Shown here one piece after another: positions 1 to 6,648 of a stretch of 13,554 bases of DNA. The notes under the pieces were generated by a model. It was not told the origin of the DNA. It made no database searches and was given only the letters and a program-made list of their open reading frames with translations. The stretch is taken from contig JAEDDX010000063.1 of NCBI GenBank assembly GCA_016293615.1, forward strand, positions 1 through 13,554, in the 5' to 3' direction. Each line of letters starts with the position of its first letter. The first letter of the stretch is position 1. The DNA is from Acetatifactor sp. (GTDB taxonomy: Bacteria > Bacillota > Clostridia > Lachnospirales > Lachnospiraceae). A program made the position numbers and the translations under genes.

Positions 1-300
1 GGTGTCGGTTCCGGTGTCGGTTCCGGCGTCGGTTCCGGCGTTATTACCGGCGGTTGTTCCGGCGTTGGTACCGGCGTCGGCTCGGGCGTTGGTACCGGCA
101 TCGGCTCGGGCGTCGGTTCCGGTGTCGGTACCGGCGTCGGCTCGGGCGTCGGTTCCGGTGTCGTTACCGGCGGCTGTGGTGCCGGCGGCTGTTCCGGGGG
201 CTGTTCCGGGGTCGTTACCGGAGGCTGTGGTGCCGGCGGCTGTTCCGAGGGCGGTTCCGGGGTCGTTACCGGAGGCTGTGGTTCCGGCATCTGTTCCGGC
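1..300 (-). repeat. Degenerate short tandem repeats encoding a PEPT/PPVT-rich tail
   Basis: The DNA consists of imperfect 6- to 12-base units that, read on the minus strand within the peptidase frame, give Pro-Glu-Pro-Thr, Pro-Val-Pro-Thr and Pro-Glu-Gln-Pro-Pro-type units. An outer block (about 170-300) uses longer QPPVTTPE-like units and an inner block (1-170) uses PEPTPEPT-like units. Tracts of this type can change length by slippage. The tract continues beyond the window. Confidence 0.85.
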
Positions 301-1331
301 TCAACCTCCGTCTCTTCCCCGGCCTCACTCTCCCGGATATCATCTTCCTCCGTCCAAAGGTGCAGTGCCCAGACTCCCTTGATCTGATCCTTCAACCGTT
401 CGTAAGTCCATACCTGCTTGCTTCGGTAGATACACATCGGGTCATTTACATAGAAGCCCTCTTCATCGCAGTCATAGATGACAATAAAATGACCGTTCAG
501 GGTAAAGTCTCCGGCCTTCATGGACAGAATCAGGAATTCTCCCGCCCTTAATTTCTCCCGCATAAGACTCTCACCCCAGTAGATGTGCTCAGAGCTTAAG
601 CCAAACTGTTTTGCGCCCTTCGTCATCAGACTCCACATCGTGCCGACGCCGCTTAAGTAATACTGGTTGTCCATCGCATACGCGGCGATTTCGGCAGGTG
701 ATATTTTCTCCTGCGTCAGCGCCGTGGCAACCATGGCCAGGGCGGTCGGTCCGCAGCCGCTGACTGCGATGGTACTGCCGTCGCCGTAAGGATCATATCC
801 CCAGCGCGGATCCCACTGTAAAAACAAAGGGCATTTCAATTGCATCTCCACATCGCGAATCTCCCTGTTTTCGCTGTATCCGTCAGGAAAATTGACCACA
901 AAGGAGATCATCTCCGGGTTCACGGCCAGATCCATCAGCAAAGCCTTAGGCATGGAATCCATCTTCTCTATGACAGTCGAATAGCGCGCATCCTCCTTCT
1001 CCCGCTCCTGAAACAAGGGCTTCAACTCATCGACCTCCAGAAACCGGGGCGCCTCGACGATCATCCCTTCGTCCAGCTCTTGCGCTCCGGTCAGTTCTTT
1101 CTCAATCTCCGGGCTCTCCTCGGTACCGGATTCCTCCGGTTCCTCAGTCTCCTCCCGGACGCTGCTTTCCACCGCCTGAATACTCGCAGACTGTTCCACG
1201 GATTCCATGGCTACCTTACCGTTGGTTGTCGTTGCGTCCAGCTTCCATGTGATGATTCCAAGGCACAGACAGGCCGCCGCTCCGACTCCGGCAAATACGA
1301 AATATTTCTTATCCTTTTTACTCCACATCAT
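1..1331 (-). CDS. Membrane-anchored C39-like cysteine peptidase with Pro-rich tail (3' end outside window)
   Basis: About 443 codons lie in the window; the C-terminus runs past base 1. Seen in the translation: a basic N-terminus and one hydrophobic segment (about residues 10-29) that fits a signal anchor, an acidic Glu-rich linker (about 43-90), then a papain-like domain (about 165-335). In the domain are a candidate oxyanion-hole Gln (FLQWDPRWG, Q172), the nucleophile Cys in SGCGPTA (C193), His in NGHFIVI (H281) and Asn/Asp in VNDP (296/297), the usual layout of Peptidase_C39_2-type proteins. From about residue 351 the protein becomes Pro/Glu/Thr/Gln-rich and ends in PEPT repeats, probably a wall-spanning linker. 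Two adjacent in-frame ATGs exist (1331 and 1328). The gene has its own promoter behind the channel-gene terminator. Likely an extracytoplasmic peptidase or peptidoglycan-associated protein; the substrate is unknown. Confidence 0.85.
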   Translation of the reverse strand, partial: MMWSKKDKKYFVFAGVGAAACLCLGIITWKLDATTTNGKVAMESVEQSASIQAVESSVREETEEPEESGTEESPEIEKELTGAQELDEGMIVEAPRFLEVDELKPLFQEREKEDARYSTVIEKMDSMPKALLMDLAVNPEMISFVVNFPDGYSENREIRDVEMQLKCPLFLQWDPRWGYDPYGDGSTIAVSGCGPTALAMVATALTQEKISPAEIAAYAMDNQYYLSGVGTMWSLMTKGAKQFGLSSEHIYWGESLMREKLRAGEFLILSMKAGDFTLNGHFIVIYDCDEEGFYVNDPMCIYRSKQVWTYERLKDQIKGVWALHLWTEEDDIRESEAGEETEVEPEQMPEPQPPVTTPEPPSEQPPAPQPPVTTPEQPPEQPPAPQPPVTTPEPTPEPTPVPTPEPTPEPMPVPTPEPTPVPTPEQPPVITPEPTPEPTPEPT

Positions 1332-1408
1332 TGATCCAATCCCATCAAACTATCTTCCGGGCAACAAAGCCAGGATTTGGCTCTATTATCCTGCCCTCAG
1401 CCGTATGT

Positions 1409-1437
1409 ATTATACGGGAAATGTGAATATGAGACAA
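1409..1437 (-). promoter_or_regulatory. Promoter of the C39-like peptidase gene
   Basis: On the minus strand a TTGTCT -35 (1432-1437) and a perfect TATAAT -10 (1409-1414) are separated by 17 bases. It lies about 80 bases before the peptidase start and downstream of the terminator at 1496-1543, so the peptidase gene is probably transcribed on its own. Confidence 0.75.
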
Positions 1438-1495
1438 GTATCTGAATTCTTAATTTTTTGATACTCTTCCCATCCCCTTTTCGGAAGAAAGCACA

Positions 1496-1543
1496 CAAAA
1501 AGCCCCCCTTGCCGCAAGTACGGCACAGGGGGGCTCTTTTTTT
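1496..1543 (-). terminator. Strong intrinsic terminator after the CASTOR-like channel gene
   Basis: The inverted repeat has outer arms AGCCCCCCT/AGGGGGGCT (1501-1509 and 1527-1535), inner arms TGCCG/CGGCA, a single unpaired base and a 6-base loop. On the minus strand it follows the channel stop codon by 15 bases and has a TTTTT tail. On the plus strand it is followed by seven T residues, so it could work both ways. Confidence 0.85.
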
Positions 1544-1558
1544 GCACATATGTCTGTC

Positions 1559-3721
1559 TCAATGATAGCTGAAGACGATCAGCTTGTCATTCGGCTCCAG
1601 CTCCACCGGAATCTTCGTCTGGTCTCCGCTGAACAGAACCATCCTTCCTCCCGGCTTAATGTAGCCAAGGACGAGGGTCGGATTCTTGACTTCATTTGCC
1701 GGATCCGTGGAGGCGTTGTACACCGCACGGATCAATTCATCCGCTCTGCAGGGAGCCGGAAGTTTTGTAAAGAGCCTGCTCACCTTCTTCGTATAGATTT
1801 CCTTGCTCTCGAAGTTCTCGGCGTCCGCAGCGTCATAGGTCAATATGTCTCGATAGAACTCATACAGAGCCTCCTTTTCACCGATCTGCGTCACCATTTT
1901 ACTGATGTAACGGTTGCTGATAACGACATTATTCACACTGTAGGTATTGACAACATCATAGTGCTTCGGATCGATGATCTCTACGATGACATCGATGCTC
2001 TCCGGGTCGAAATCCGGATTGCTCTTCTTCTTTTCATCGATGATGTCCTGCACGATGATCAGGTTGGACAGGGCGTTGGCGTCTATTTCTTCCGCGGGTG
2101 CATAGTCGTCGGACAAAATCAGCACACTGGTGTCAAACTGATTGTTGGCCACTACCTCTTCAATGATGGTGCAAATGGTATCCCGGTCACAGCTCATGGC
2201 GGGTCTGGTTACCACAAAAGGATACTCCCTGTAGTAATCCATCTTCTCCAGATAGGTTTCCTCATCGATGACAACGATTTCCAGAATATCCTGACGAATC
2301 TTCTCCGTCCTGATATGTCCATGCTCATCCTTCTCTCCCCATTCGCCGCAGAAGGCCTCAAATCCCTGCATAATGTGATCACAGCGGCTGTTGTGTCCGA
2401 GGATAATGACGGTCTTCTTCTGAAGCCTGTAAGCTTTGTTCCACTCCACACGGTAATCAGTAGCAGGTACCTCTTCCACGCGGTCAATATCCTTCTGTCT
2501 GCCTGCCGCATAGAAGAAGTGGGAATCCTTATCGTTCTTCATCTGCGTCAGGGGGATGGCATGGAGGTTATGCGCAAAGAAATCCCGAATATAGTTCTGC
2601 TCTATTGTGTCTCTGTCCCCCGCCAAAGTCGTCCCGACGGCGGCCTTCTCCACATCCAGGTCTTTGGAGAAAAAGGACGCGCCCTTATTGGAGAACAATT
2701 CCCGATAGGCAAGGTTCAGTTCCGGCATCAGCGAGAACTGCGACAACAGCTGGCCCAGTATCTTATAAATACGCACGGGAACAATGTTACACTTACCGTT
2801 TACCTGCTTATATTTAATAATCTTATTGACCAGGTCCCAGGTCCATTCATCCGCCACCTCCACGATGATCTTCTGGTTCTCGTCAGAATAATCCGCAGAA
2901 GTGATGTCCGCAACCTGCATCAGGGTCTTTACGATCAGAGAATTCCCGTGTTCACGGTTGGTTTTTCTCTCCCCAATGTCAAAATTGTAGATCTCATTGC
3001 CGAGAATCACGATCGTCTTCGCACGTTCCAGCGAAATATCGCTCAGCTGCTTGAACGAATAGACATCGCCTTCCCTGACCAGAACAGTGACGTTTTTCTT
3101 CAGTTTTTCACGATGATAAATCAATGCCCTCTGCCAAAAAGGCTTGTTTTGAACGGTTTTTCTCAGGTAGGTATTCTCCTTAGCAATCGTATCCGAGAGG
3201 CGTTCCTCGATTTCTTTCTTGATCTCTTCCTGTTTGGAGCCGACCAGGACCACGATCGTTTCCTTCTTCCCGCTGTAAAGAAGGTCATTGATGATCTCTG
3301 ACGCCCTGGTGTTCCAGTTGAGAATTACCACATGGTTCGAAAGTTCAAGCTTTCGCGAACCCGCGTTGGAATTCTCGATAAAACCGGAAATATAGTTGGT
3401 AATGTAACCGATTACGGCACCGGTAAACAATACCATACCGATCATGATGATGCCCAGACAGATGATCGCTGTCAATACGCCGGCAGTTCCGATATCTTCA
3501 ATGACAAACTGGATGCATCCCGCGTCCAGAATCATCGTGATCGTACAGAACGCGGCTTCCAAAAATCCCATCTTTTCCGTGCCTGCCACATTCAGCTGAC
3601 TGATGACCAGCGCCGAAAGCAGGAAAAAGATGACATTGATCAGCAAGATAGCTCCAAGCACCATCCTCTCCGGATTTTTGGCTAGCTGCACGCTGAGCCA
3701 TTCTCTTATCTTTCGTATCAC
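1559..3721 (-). CDS. CASTOR/POLLUX-like ion channel with tandem RCK-like domains
   Basis: 720 residues. Seen: TM1 (about 21-43), a re-entrant pore segment (about 52-74), TM2 (about 80-106), then a long cytosolic part with two Rossmann-like starts, HVVILNWNTRA near 130 and KTVIILGHNSRCD near 430. The pore segment has no TVGYG potassium filter; it contains LDAGC (D66-A67-G68), close to the ADAGN filter of plant CASTOR. This, the two-TM plan and the double nucleotide-domain-like tail point to the bacterial CASTOR/POLLUX family (Castor_Poll_mid) rather than TrkA or Kch. It is probably a ligand-gated cation channel, with selectivity not readable from sequence. The start is GTG (3719-3721), chosen because GAGGAGG sits 8 bases upstream. 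Its own promoter precedes it and a strong terminator follows, so it is a single-gene unit. Confidence 0.8.
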   Translation of the reverse strand: MIRKIREWLSVQLAKNPERMVLGAILLINVIFFLLSALVISQLNVAGTEKMGFLEAAFCTITMILDAGCIQFVIEDIGTAGVLTAIICLGIIMIGMVLFTGAVIGYITNYISGFIENSNAGSRKLELSNHVVILNWNTRASEIINDLLYSGKKETIVVLVGSKQEEIKKEIEERLSDTIAKENTYLRKTVQNKPFWQRALIYHREKLKKNVTVLVREGDVYSFKQLSDISLERAKTIVILGNEIYNFDIGERKTNREHGNSLIVKTLMQVADITSADYSDENQKIIVEVADEWTWDLVNKIIKYKQVNGKCNIVPVRIYKILGQLLSQFSLMPELNLAYRELFSNKGASFFSKDLDVEKAAVGTTLAGDRDTIEQNYIRDFFAHNLHAIPLTQMKNDKDSHFFYAAGRQKDIDRVEEVPATDYRVEWNKAYRLQKKTVIILGHNSRCDHIMQGFEAFCGEWGEKDEHGHIRTEKIRQDILEIVVIDEETYLEKMDYYREYPFVVTRPAMSCDRDTICTIIEEVVANNQFDTSVLILSDDYAPAEEIDANALSNLIIVQDIIDEKKKSNPDFDPESIDVIVEIIDPKHYDVVNTYSVNNVVISNRYISKMVTQIGEKEALYEFYRDILTYDAADAENFESKEIYTKKVSRLFTKLPAPCRADELIRAVYNASTDPANEVKNPTLVLGYIKPGGRMVLFSGDQTKIPVELEPNDKLIVFSYH

Positions 3722-3750
3722 TTCAGTGCCCTCCTCAATCGTTTTTCGGT

Positions 3751-3766
3751 ATCAGTTCAGACTGAT
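3751..3766. promoter_or_regulatory. Operator-like dyad at the channel transcription start
   Basis: Perfect inverted repeat ATCAGT-TCAG-ACTGAT. It overlaps the expected +1 region just downstream of the -10 candidates, a position used by repressors. No regulator is recognised; it could also be a small hairpin of the 5' leader. Confidence 0.3.
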
Positions 3767-3798
3767 TCTATCATAACTTTGCAGCTGATACAAGACAA
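3765..3798 (-). promoter_or_regulatory. Two overlapping promoter candidates for the channel gene
   Basis: Two sigma-A-like pairs overlap on the minus strand: TTGTCT (3793-3798) with TATGAT (3770-3775), and TTGTAT (3788-3793) with TAGAAT (3765-3770). Both have 17-base spacing. Either would start transcription about 35-45 bases before the GTG. They overlap the tail of the preceding terminator hairpin. Confidence 0.55.
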
Positions 3799-3836
3799 GA
3801 CCTCTCTGCCGGATACCGGCAAAGAGGTCTCGTCCT
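3788..3836 (-). terminator. Terminator hairpin after the zinc-ribbon gene
   Basis: A long stem is formed by AGACCTCT/AGAGGTCT with inner TGCCGG/CCGGCA arms and a 3-base loop, extended by GAC/GTC pairs with small mismatches. It lies about 22 bases after the zinc-ribbon stop codon. The minus-strand tail (TTGTCTTGTATC) is only moderately T-rich, so efficiency is uncertain. Confidence 0.65.
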
Positions 3837-3858
3837 GTAACATATTAAGTTTTAAAAA

Positions 3859-4284
3859 TTATTCCTGTGCAGGTGTCTCTGCGGGAGCTTCTGCTGCAGG
3901 TGCTTCTACTGCGGGAGCCTCTGCAACGGGCACTTCCATCTTGGTGCCGCAGCCGGGGCAGAACTGAGAATCCTTGGGAACCTCGGAGCCGCAGTTAGGA
4001 CAAACAGCAACACCCTTCACTTCCTGGATCTTCTTCTTGCACTCAGCAATCTTCGCATTGGACTCTGCGATCTGCGCGATCATCTCTGCAAATGCTTCGT
4101 CAGCGCTGTCAGCAAACTTCTCTACATAGAGCTTACCGATCTTCTCGTAGTTAGCCTTGATCTTTCTCTCCTCGTCGCTGATAGCGGAATTCTGCTTCGT
4201 GATCTCCGCAAGATCCTTGGTCTTCTGAATTGCTGTCTGGCTTGCGTCAGAAACCTTTTTACTAAAATTGTCAAAAAATGCCAT
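3859..4284 (-). CDS. Coiled-coil zinc-ribbon protein
   Basis: 141 residues from the ATG at 4284. An upstream in-frame start (4299) was set aside because the GGAGGG ribosome binding site lies between the two, 7 bases before 4284. Seen: a charged, Ala/Lys/Glu-rich helical region (about 15-92) likely to form a coiled coil; a zinc ribbon with CPNC (C95, C98) and CPGC (C109, C112); and a low-complexity Ala/Pro/Glu/Val tail (about 118-141). No signal peptide or membrane segment, so it is probably cytosolic. Zinc ribbons of this type are widespread and do not fix a function; protein-protein or nucleic-acid contact is possible. It has its own promoter and terminator. Confidence 0.85.
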   Translation of the reverse strand: MAFFDNFSKKVSDASQTAIQKTKDLAEITKQNSAISDEERKIKANYEKIGKLYVEKFADSADEAFAEMIAQIAESNAKIAECKKKIQEVKGVAVCPNCGSEVPKDSQFCPGCGTKMEVPVAEAPAVEAPAAEAPAETPAQE

Positions 4285-4326
4285 CTCTATACCCTCCATT
4301 TTTGTAAATAAGAACCCAACACCTAT

Positions 4327-4356
4327 ATTTTACTATTATTTGCCATAGATTGTCAA
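4327..4356 (-). promoter_or_regulatory. Promoter of the zinc-ribbon gene
   Basis: On the minus strand a perfect TTGACA -35 (4351-4356) and a TAAAAT -10 (4327-4332) are separated by 18 bases, about 40 bases before the chosen start. Confidence 0.7.
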
Positions 4357-4377
4357 TAATATGAATCATACACCTTC

Positions 4378-4393
4378 AAAACAGTACTGTTTT
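4378..4393. promoter_or_regulatory. Perfect 16-base palindrome, possible operator
   Basis: AAAACAGTACTGTTTT is perfectly self-complementary. It lies between the dehydrogenase stop (4420) and the -35 of the zinc-ribbon gene (22 bases upstream of it). It may be a protein-binding site or a short terminator-like hairpin for the dehydrogenase; the 4-base turn and AT-rich arms make it a weak hairpin. Confidence 0.35.
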
Positions 4394-4419
4394 TCCTCAA
4401 TTTAGGTGATACGAATCGC

Positions 4420-5604
4420 TCATTTCCCCATTGCCGCCTGATAAATGCGCAGCATATCAGCCTCATAGAGTCGTTTTGCAGCTCCCTTGCTGCCCCCGAC
4501 GCCCAGCGCACACTTGCGCGCCAGTTCGGACAGTTCCTCCCCGGTGGGCGTGATGCCCAGTTCCGGGATGCTTATAGGCATACCAATCTTCCCGAAAAAC
4601 TGTTCGACTGCCTCAATTCCCCTGAGGGCGATTTCTTCATCCGTACCCTCACAGTCGACATGCATGACCCGGAGGGCGAAGCGTTTGAATCGGGGAAGGC
4701 AGTCTAAGTAAACATACCGCGCCCAGCTTCCCCACAGGGCGGCCAGTCCGGCACCGTGCGCCACATCGAACATCCCGCTCAATTCATGCTCCAGCTTATG
4801 CGGCATCCAGTCTCCGCCGTCACTGCCGCAGCCGGTCAGCCCATTGTGCGAAAGGCTTCCTGCCCACATGACTTCTGCCCGTGCGTCAGCGTTCTGAGGA
4901 TCCTTTGCCAGAATCAGAGCATTCTCCATCACGGTACAAAGCAGCCCCTCCGCGATCCGGTCCGTGATTTCCATGGTGCCGCTGTTGGTAAAATATCGTT
5001 CCATCGTATGCATGCAGATATCCGTACAGCCGCAGGCCGTCTGATAGTCAGGCAGGGTCGCAGTCAGCTGCGGATTCAAAACCGCAAACCTCGGGCGTCC
5101 GAGGTCACTGCCGTAACCGCGCTTCAGCCCTCCTTCCTCCTTCGTGATCACACAGGAGCTGCTCATCTCGCTGCCGGCCGCCGCGAGAGTCAGGACGACG
5201 CCAAGAGGTGTGCAGGCATCTGCTTTGCGCTTTCCTTCGAAAAAATCCCAGACATCCCCCTCGTTGGCAGTACCGTAACCAATGGCCTTCGCAGAGTCAA
5301 TCACACTGCCGCCGCCCACTGCCAGGATGAAGTCCACTCCCTCCTTCCTGCACAGTTCGATTCCCTCGTATACCAGAGAAAGTCTGGGGTTGGGCACCAC
5401 ACCTGCGAGTTCCCAATACGCAATGCCCTCGGCGTCAAGGGAAGCCTTCACACGCTCCAGCAGTCCGGAGCGGATGACACTGCCCCCGCCATAGTGGATC
5501 AGCACCTTCTTTCCTCCGAATTCCCTCACCAGTCTGCCGGTCTCCTTCTCCCTCTCAGGTCCGAATACGACCTTTGTAGGCGCATAATATTGAAACGGTA
5601 ACAT
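4420..5604 (-). CDS. Iron-type alcohol dehydrogenase (YqhD / butanol dehydrogenase-like)
   Basis: 394 residues, the normal length for group III alcohol dehydrogenases. It probably reduces aldehydes to alcohols (or the reverse) in the cytosol with NAD(P)H. Seen: YGGGS near 38-42 and the cofactor motif GGGSVIDSAKAI (97-108). The likely metal ligands are D195 and H199 (CGCTDICMHTMERYF), H269 (WMPHKLEHELSG) and H283 (DVAHGAGLA). Their spacing matches the D194/H198/H267/H281 set of E. coli YqhD, and the N-terminus FQYYAPTKVVFG is typical of the YqhD/BdhA branch. The ATG at 5602-5604 has GAGGAG upstream at good spacing. Neighbours are unrelated, so no pathway can be assigned. The true substrate and NADH versus NADPH preference are not readable. 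Confidence 0.93.
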   Translation of the reverse strand: MLPFQYYAPTKVVFGPEREKETGRLVREFGGKKVLIHYGGGSVIRSGLLERVKASLDAEGIAYWELAGVVPNPRLSLVYEGIELCRKEGVDFILAVGGGSVIDSAKAIGYGTANEGDVWDFFEGKRKADACTPLGVVLTLAAAGSEMSSSCVITKEEGGLKRGYGSDLGRPRFAVLNPQLTATLPDYQTACGCTDICMHTMERYFTNSGTMEITDRIAEGLLCTVMENALILAKDPQNADARAEVMWAGSLSHNGLTGCGSDGGDWMPHKLEHELSGMFDVAHGAGLAALWGSWARYVYLDCLPRFKRFALRVMHVDCEGTDEEIALRGIEAVEQFFGKIGMPISIPELGITPTGEELSELARKCALGVGGSKGAAKRLYEADMLRIYQAAMGK

Positions 5605-5646
5605 ATCTGTTCTCCTCTCGTCAGTCTTTCCTCATAATGCTGTAAA

Positions 5647-5676
5647 TAACAAAACAGCCCACAAAAGTGCGGGCTG
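5647..5676 (-). terminator. Terminator after the small lipoprotein gene
   Basis: CAGCCC and CAC pair with GTG and GGGCTG around a TTTT loop (5655-5676, one bulged base). On the minus strand it is followed by TTTTGTTATTT, 11 bases after the lipoprotein stop codon. Confidence 0.7.
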
Positions 5677-5687
5677 CTCTCCTGTAT

Positions 5688-5882
5688 CTATTCTTTCTGT
5701 TCAAACATTCCCTGAATGTCCTGGAGGAGATTATCTCCGACATTCATGTAGTAATGATACTTGCAGTAACCGTCGTCGTATATCTCTTCCTTGCAGTCCT
5801 TCTCTTTACAGGTACGTCCGCAGGCTGCAAGCTGCACAACCATGAGCAGAATAAACAGCACTGCCATCCATCTTTTCTTCAT
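5688..5882 (-). CDS. Small Cys-rich lipoprotein with a CxxxxC...CxxH motif
   Basis: 64 residues from the ATG at 5882, preferred over an upstream in-frame ATG (5897) because AGAGGG lies 6 bases before it and the resulting N-terminus (MKKRW plus a hydrophobic stretch) is a normal signal peptide. Seen: lipobox LAAC (C21 is the predicted lipidated residue), then C25-x4-C30-x9-C40-x2-H43 in a segment ending GYCKYHYY. Four such ligands are compatible with a tiny metal-binding (zinc) fold on the outer face of the membrane. The rest is a short acidic tail. It follows the 96-residue membrane protein by 78 bases without a terminator between them, so they may be co-transcribed. Function unknown. Confidence 0.75.
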   Translation of the reverse strand: MKKRWMAVLFILLMVVQLAACGRTCKEKDCKEEIYDDGYCKYHYYMNVGDNLLQDIQGMFEQKE

Positions 5883-5960
5883 ATGTATCCCTCTCATATT
5901 ATCTCATTATCGGCTTCCTCCGACACTTTCACTCTACCATAAATGCCGGATCTCTGCAAC

Positions 5961-6251
5961 CTACTTTATGTCGTGGTCTCTCTTCTCCTGCTCCTGACGC
6001 TTGATTTCATCGCTGATGGCACGCAGGATAAAGCTGATGATCACACTTACCAGGGCAATAAACAGTCCCCAGCCGAACACCGGGCGCAGATTGCCCGCAT
6101 ACTCATGCACATCATGAATGCCGATGTTATAGAGGTGGAACGACCACCAAATCCAGTAAAGGGTGGCCGAAGCTGCCGTAATCCAGCAAAACATTCTTAA
6201 AATAAACAAAACCTGAACACTCTTTTTCTGCTCCCGAAACCGATCTAACAT
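5961..6251 (-). CDS. Small two-helix membrane protein, function unknown
   Basis: 96 residues from the ATG at 6251, which has AAAGGAG 6 bases upstream; the longer in-frame version from 6338 would begin inside the promoter. Seen: a basic N-terminus, TM1 (about 12-40, rich in Trp and aromatic residues), a short loop with His/Asp (GIHDVHEYAGN), TM2 (about 54-78) and a charged, Lys/Glu/Arg-rich cytoplasmic tail. No recognised family. It is probably transcribed from the TTGACT/TATAAT-like promoter at 6310-6338, together with the lipoprotein gene that follows. Confidence 0.7.
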   Translation of the reverse strand: MLDRFREQKKSVQVLFILRMFCWITAASATLYWIWWSFHLYNIGIHDVHEYAGNLRPVFGWGLFIALVSVIISFILRAISDEIKRQEQEKRDHDIK

Positions 6252-6309
6252 AACCGCTCCTTTTCCCTGTTGTTGATTTATGGTTTTCCGGCTCTTCGCC
6301 ATATAGTTA

Positions 6310-6338
6310 ATATTATCAACCAAACAGTCCGCAGTCAA
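6310..6338 (-). promoter_or_regulatory. Promoter of the small membrane protein / lipoprotein pair
   Basis: On the minus strand TTGACT (6333-6338) and TAATAT (6310-6315) are separated by 17 bases, about 60 bases before the 6251 start. Confidence 0.6.
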
Positions 6339-6393
6339 TAAATTCCCTGTGAAATTTCTGTGTGTTTTTTATGCACTTTTGCAGGAGCGGGGG

Positions 6394-6516
6394 CTATTTC
6401 AGCCCCATTTCCTCATCCGTATCTCCGGCAACCACCGCACAACAATACATCACCAGTGCGATCAATCCCACAAACCCGATACCGCATAGCCAGCAAAGCG
6501 TCGCCATCTTCCACAT
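6394..6516 (-). CDS. Predicted 40-residue single-span membrane peptide
   Basis: A short frame from ATG at 6516 (or the in-frame ATG at 6507, giving 37 residues) to TAG at 6394-6396. The peptide is MWKMATLCWLCGIG followed by a hydrophobic run to about residue 30, then an acidic end (AGDTDEEMGLK). AGAAAGGA lies just upstream and is better spaced for the second ATG. It has four Cys in or near the membrane span. It fills an otherwise empty stretch between two divergent promoters. A Shine-Dalgarno-like site and an amphipathic layout support it, but short frames like this occur by chance. Confidence 0.4.
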   Translation of the reverse strand: MWKMATLCWLCGIGFVGLIALVMYCCAVVAGDTDEEMGLK

Positions 6517-6574
6517 CCTTTCTGTCCGTTTCGCCCACAACACTGCCGCATATCTAGTTTGTCCCAATTTTGTA

Positions 6575-6603
6575 TTCTCATTCCGCCCTACTTGTGTTAT
6601 AAT
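6575..6603 (+). promoter_or_regulatory. Promoter of the AAA ATPase gene
   Basis: A perfect TATAAT -10 (6598-6603) is preceded at 17 bases by TTCTCA (6575-6580), a weak -35. The leader to the ATG is about 40 bases. Confidence 0.55.
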
Positions 6604-6648
6604 ATTATCGTTGCGTTTATGTCATCAGTCAAATCACGGAGGAAACTC

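Noticed and set aside
1..300. CRISPR-like or satellite-type repeat
   Set aside because: The units are short, imperfect, lack spacers and keep one minus-strand frame encoding a Pro-rich tail joined to the peptidase.
1550..3301. Long 583-codon frame on the plus strand
   Set aside because: It is fully antisense to the channel gene, which has a clear family match, ribosome binding site and promoter. The plus-strand product shows no recognisable domain.
4756..5601. 281-codon frame on the plus strand
   Set aside because: Antisense to the alcohol dehydrogenase; composition reflects the reverse of a GC-rich gene and no family is recognised.
6382..6404. GGGGCT/AGCCCC hairpin at the end of the 40-residue frame
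   Set aside because: It overlaps the stop codon and is followed by no T tract on either strand, so it is not called a terminator.
6559..6648. 30-codon N-terminal extension of the AAA gene
   Set aside because: It overlaps the TATAAT promoter and has no ribosome binding site, whereas the ATG at 6649 has GGAGG at ideal spacing.
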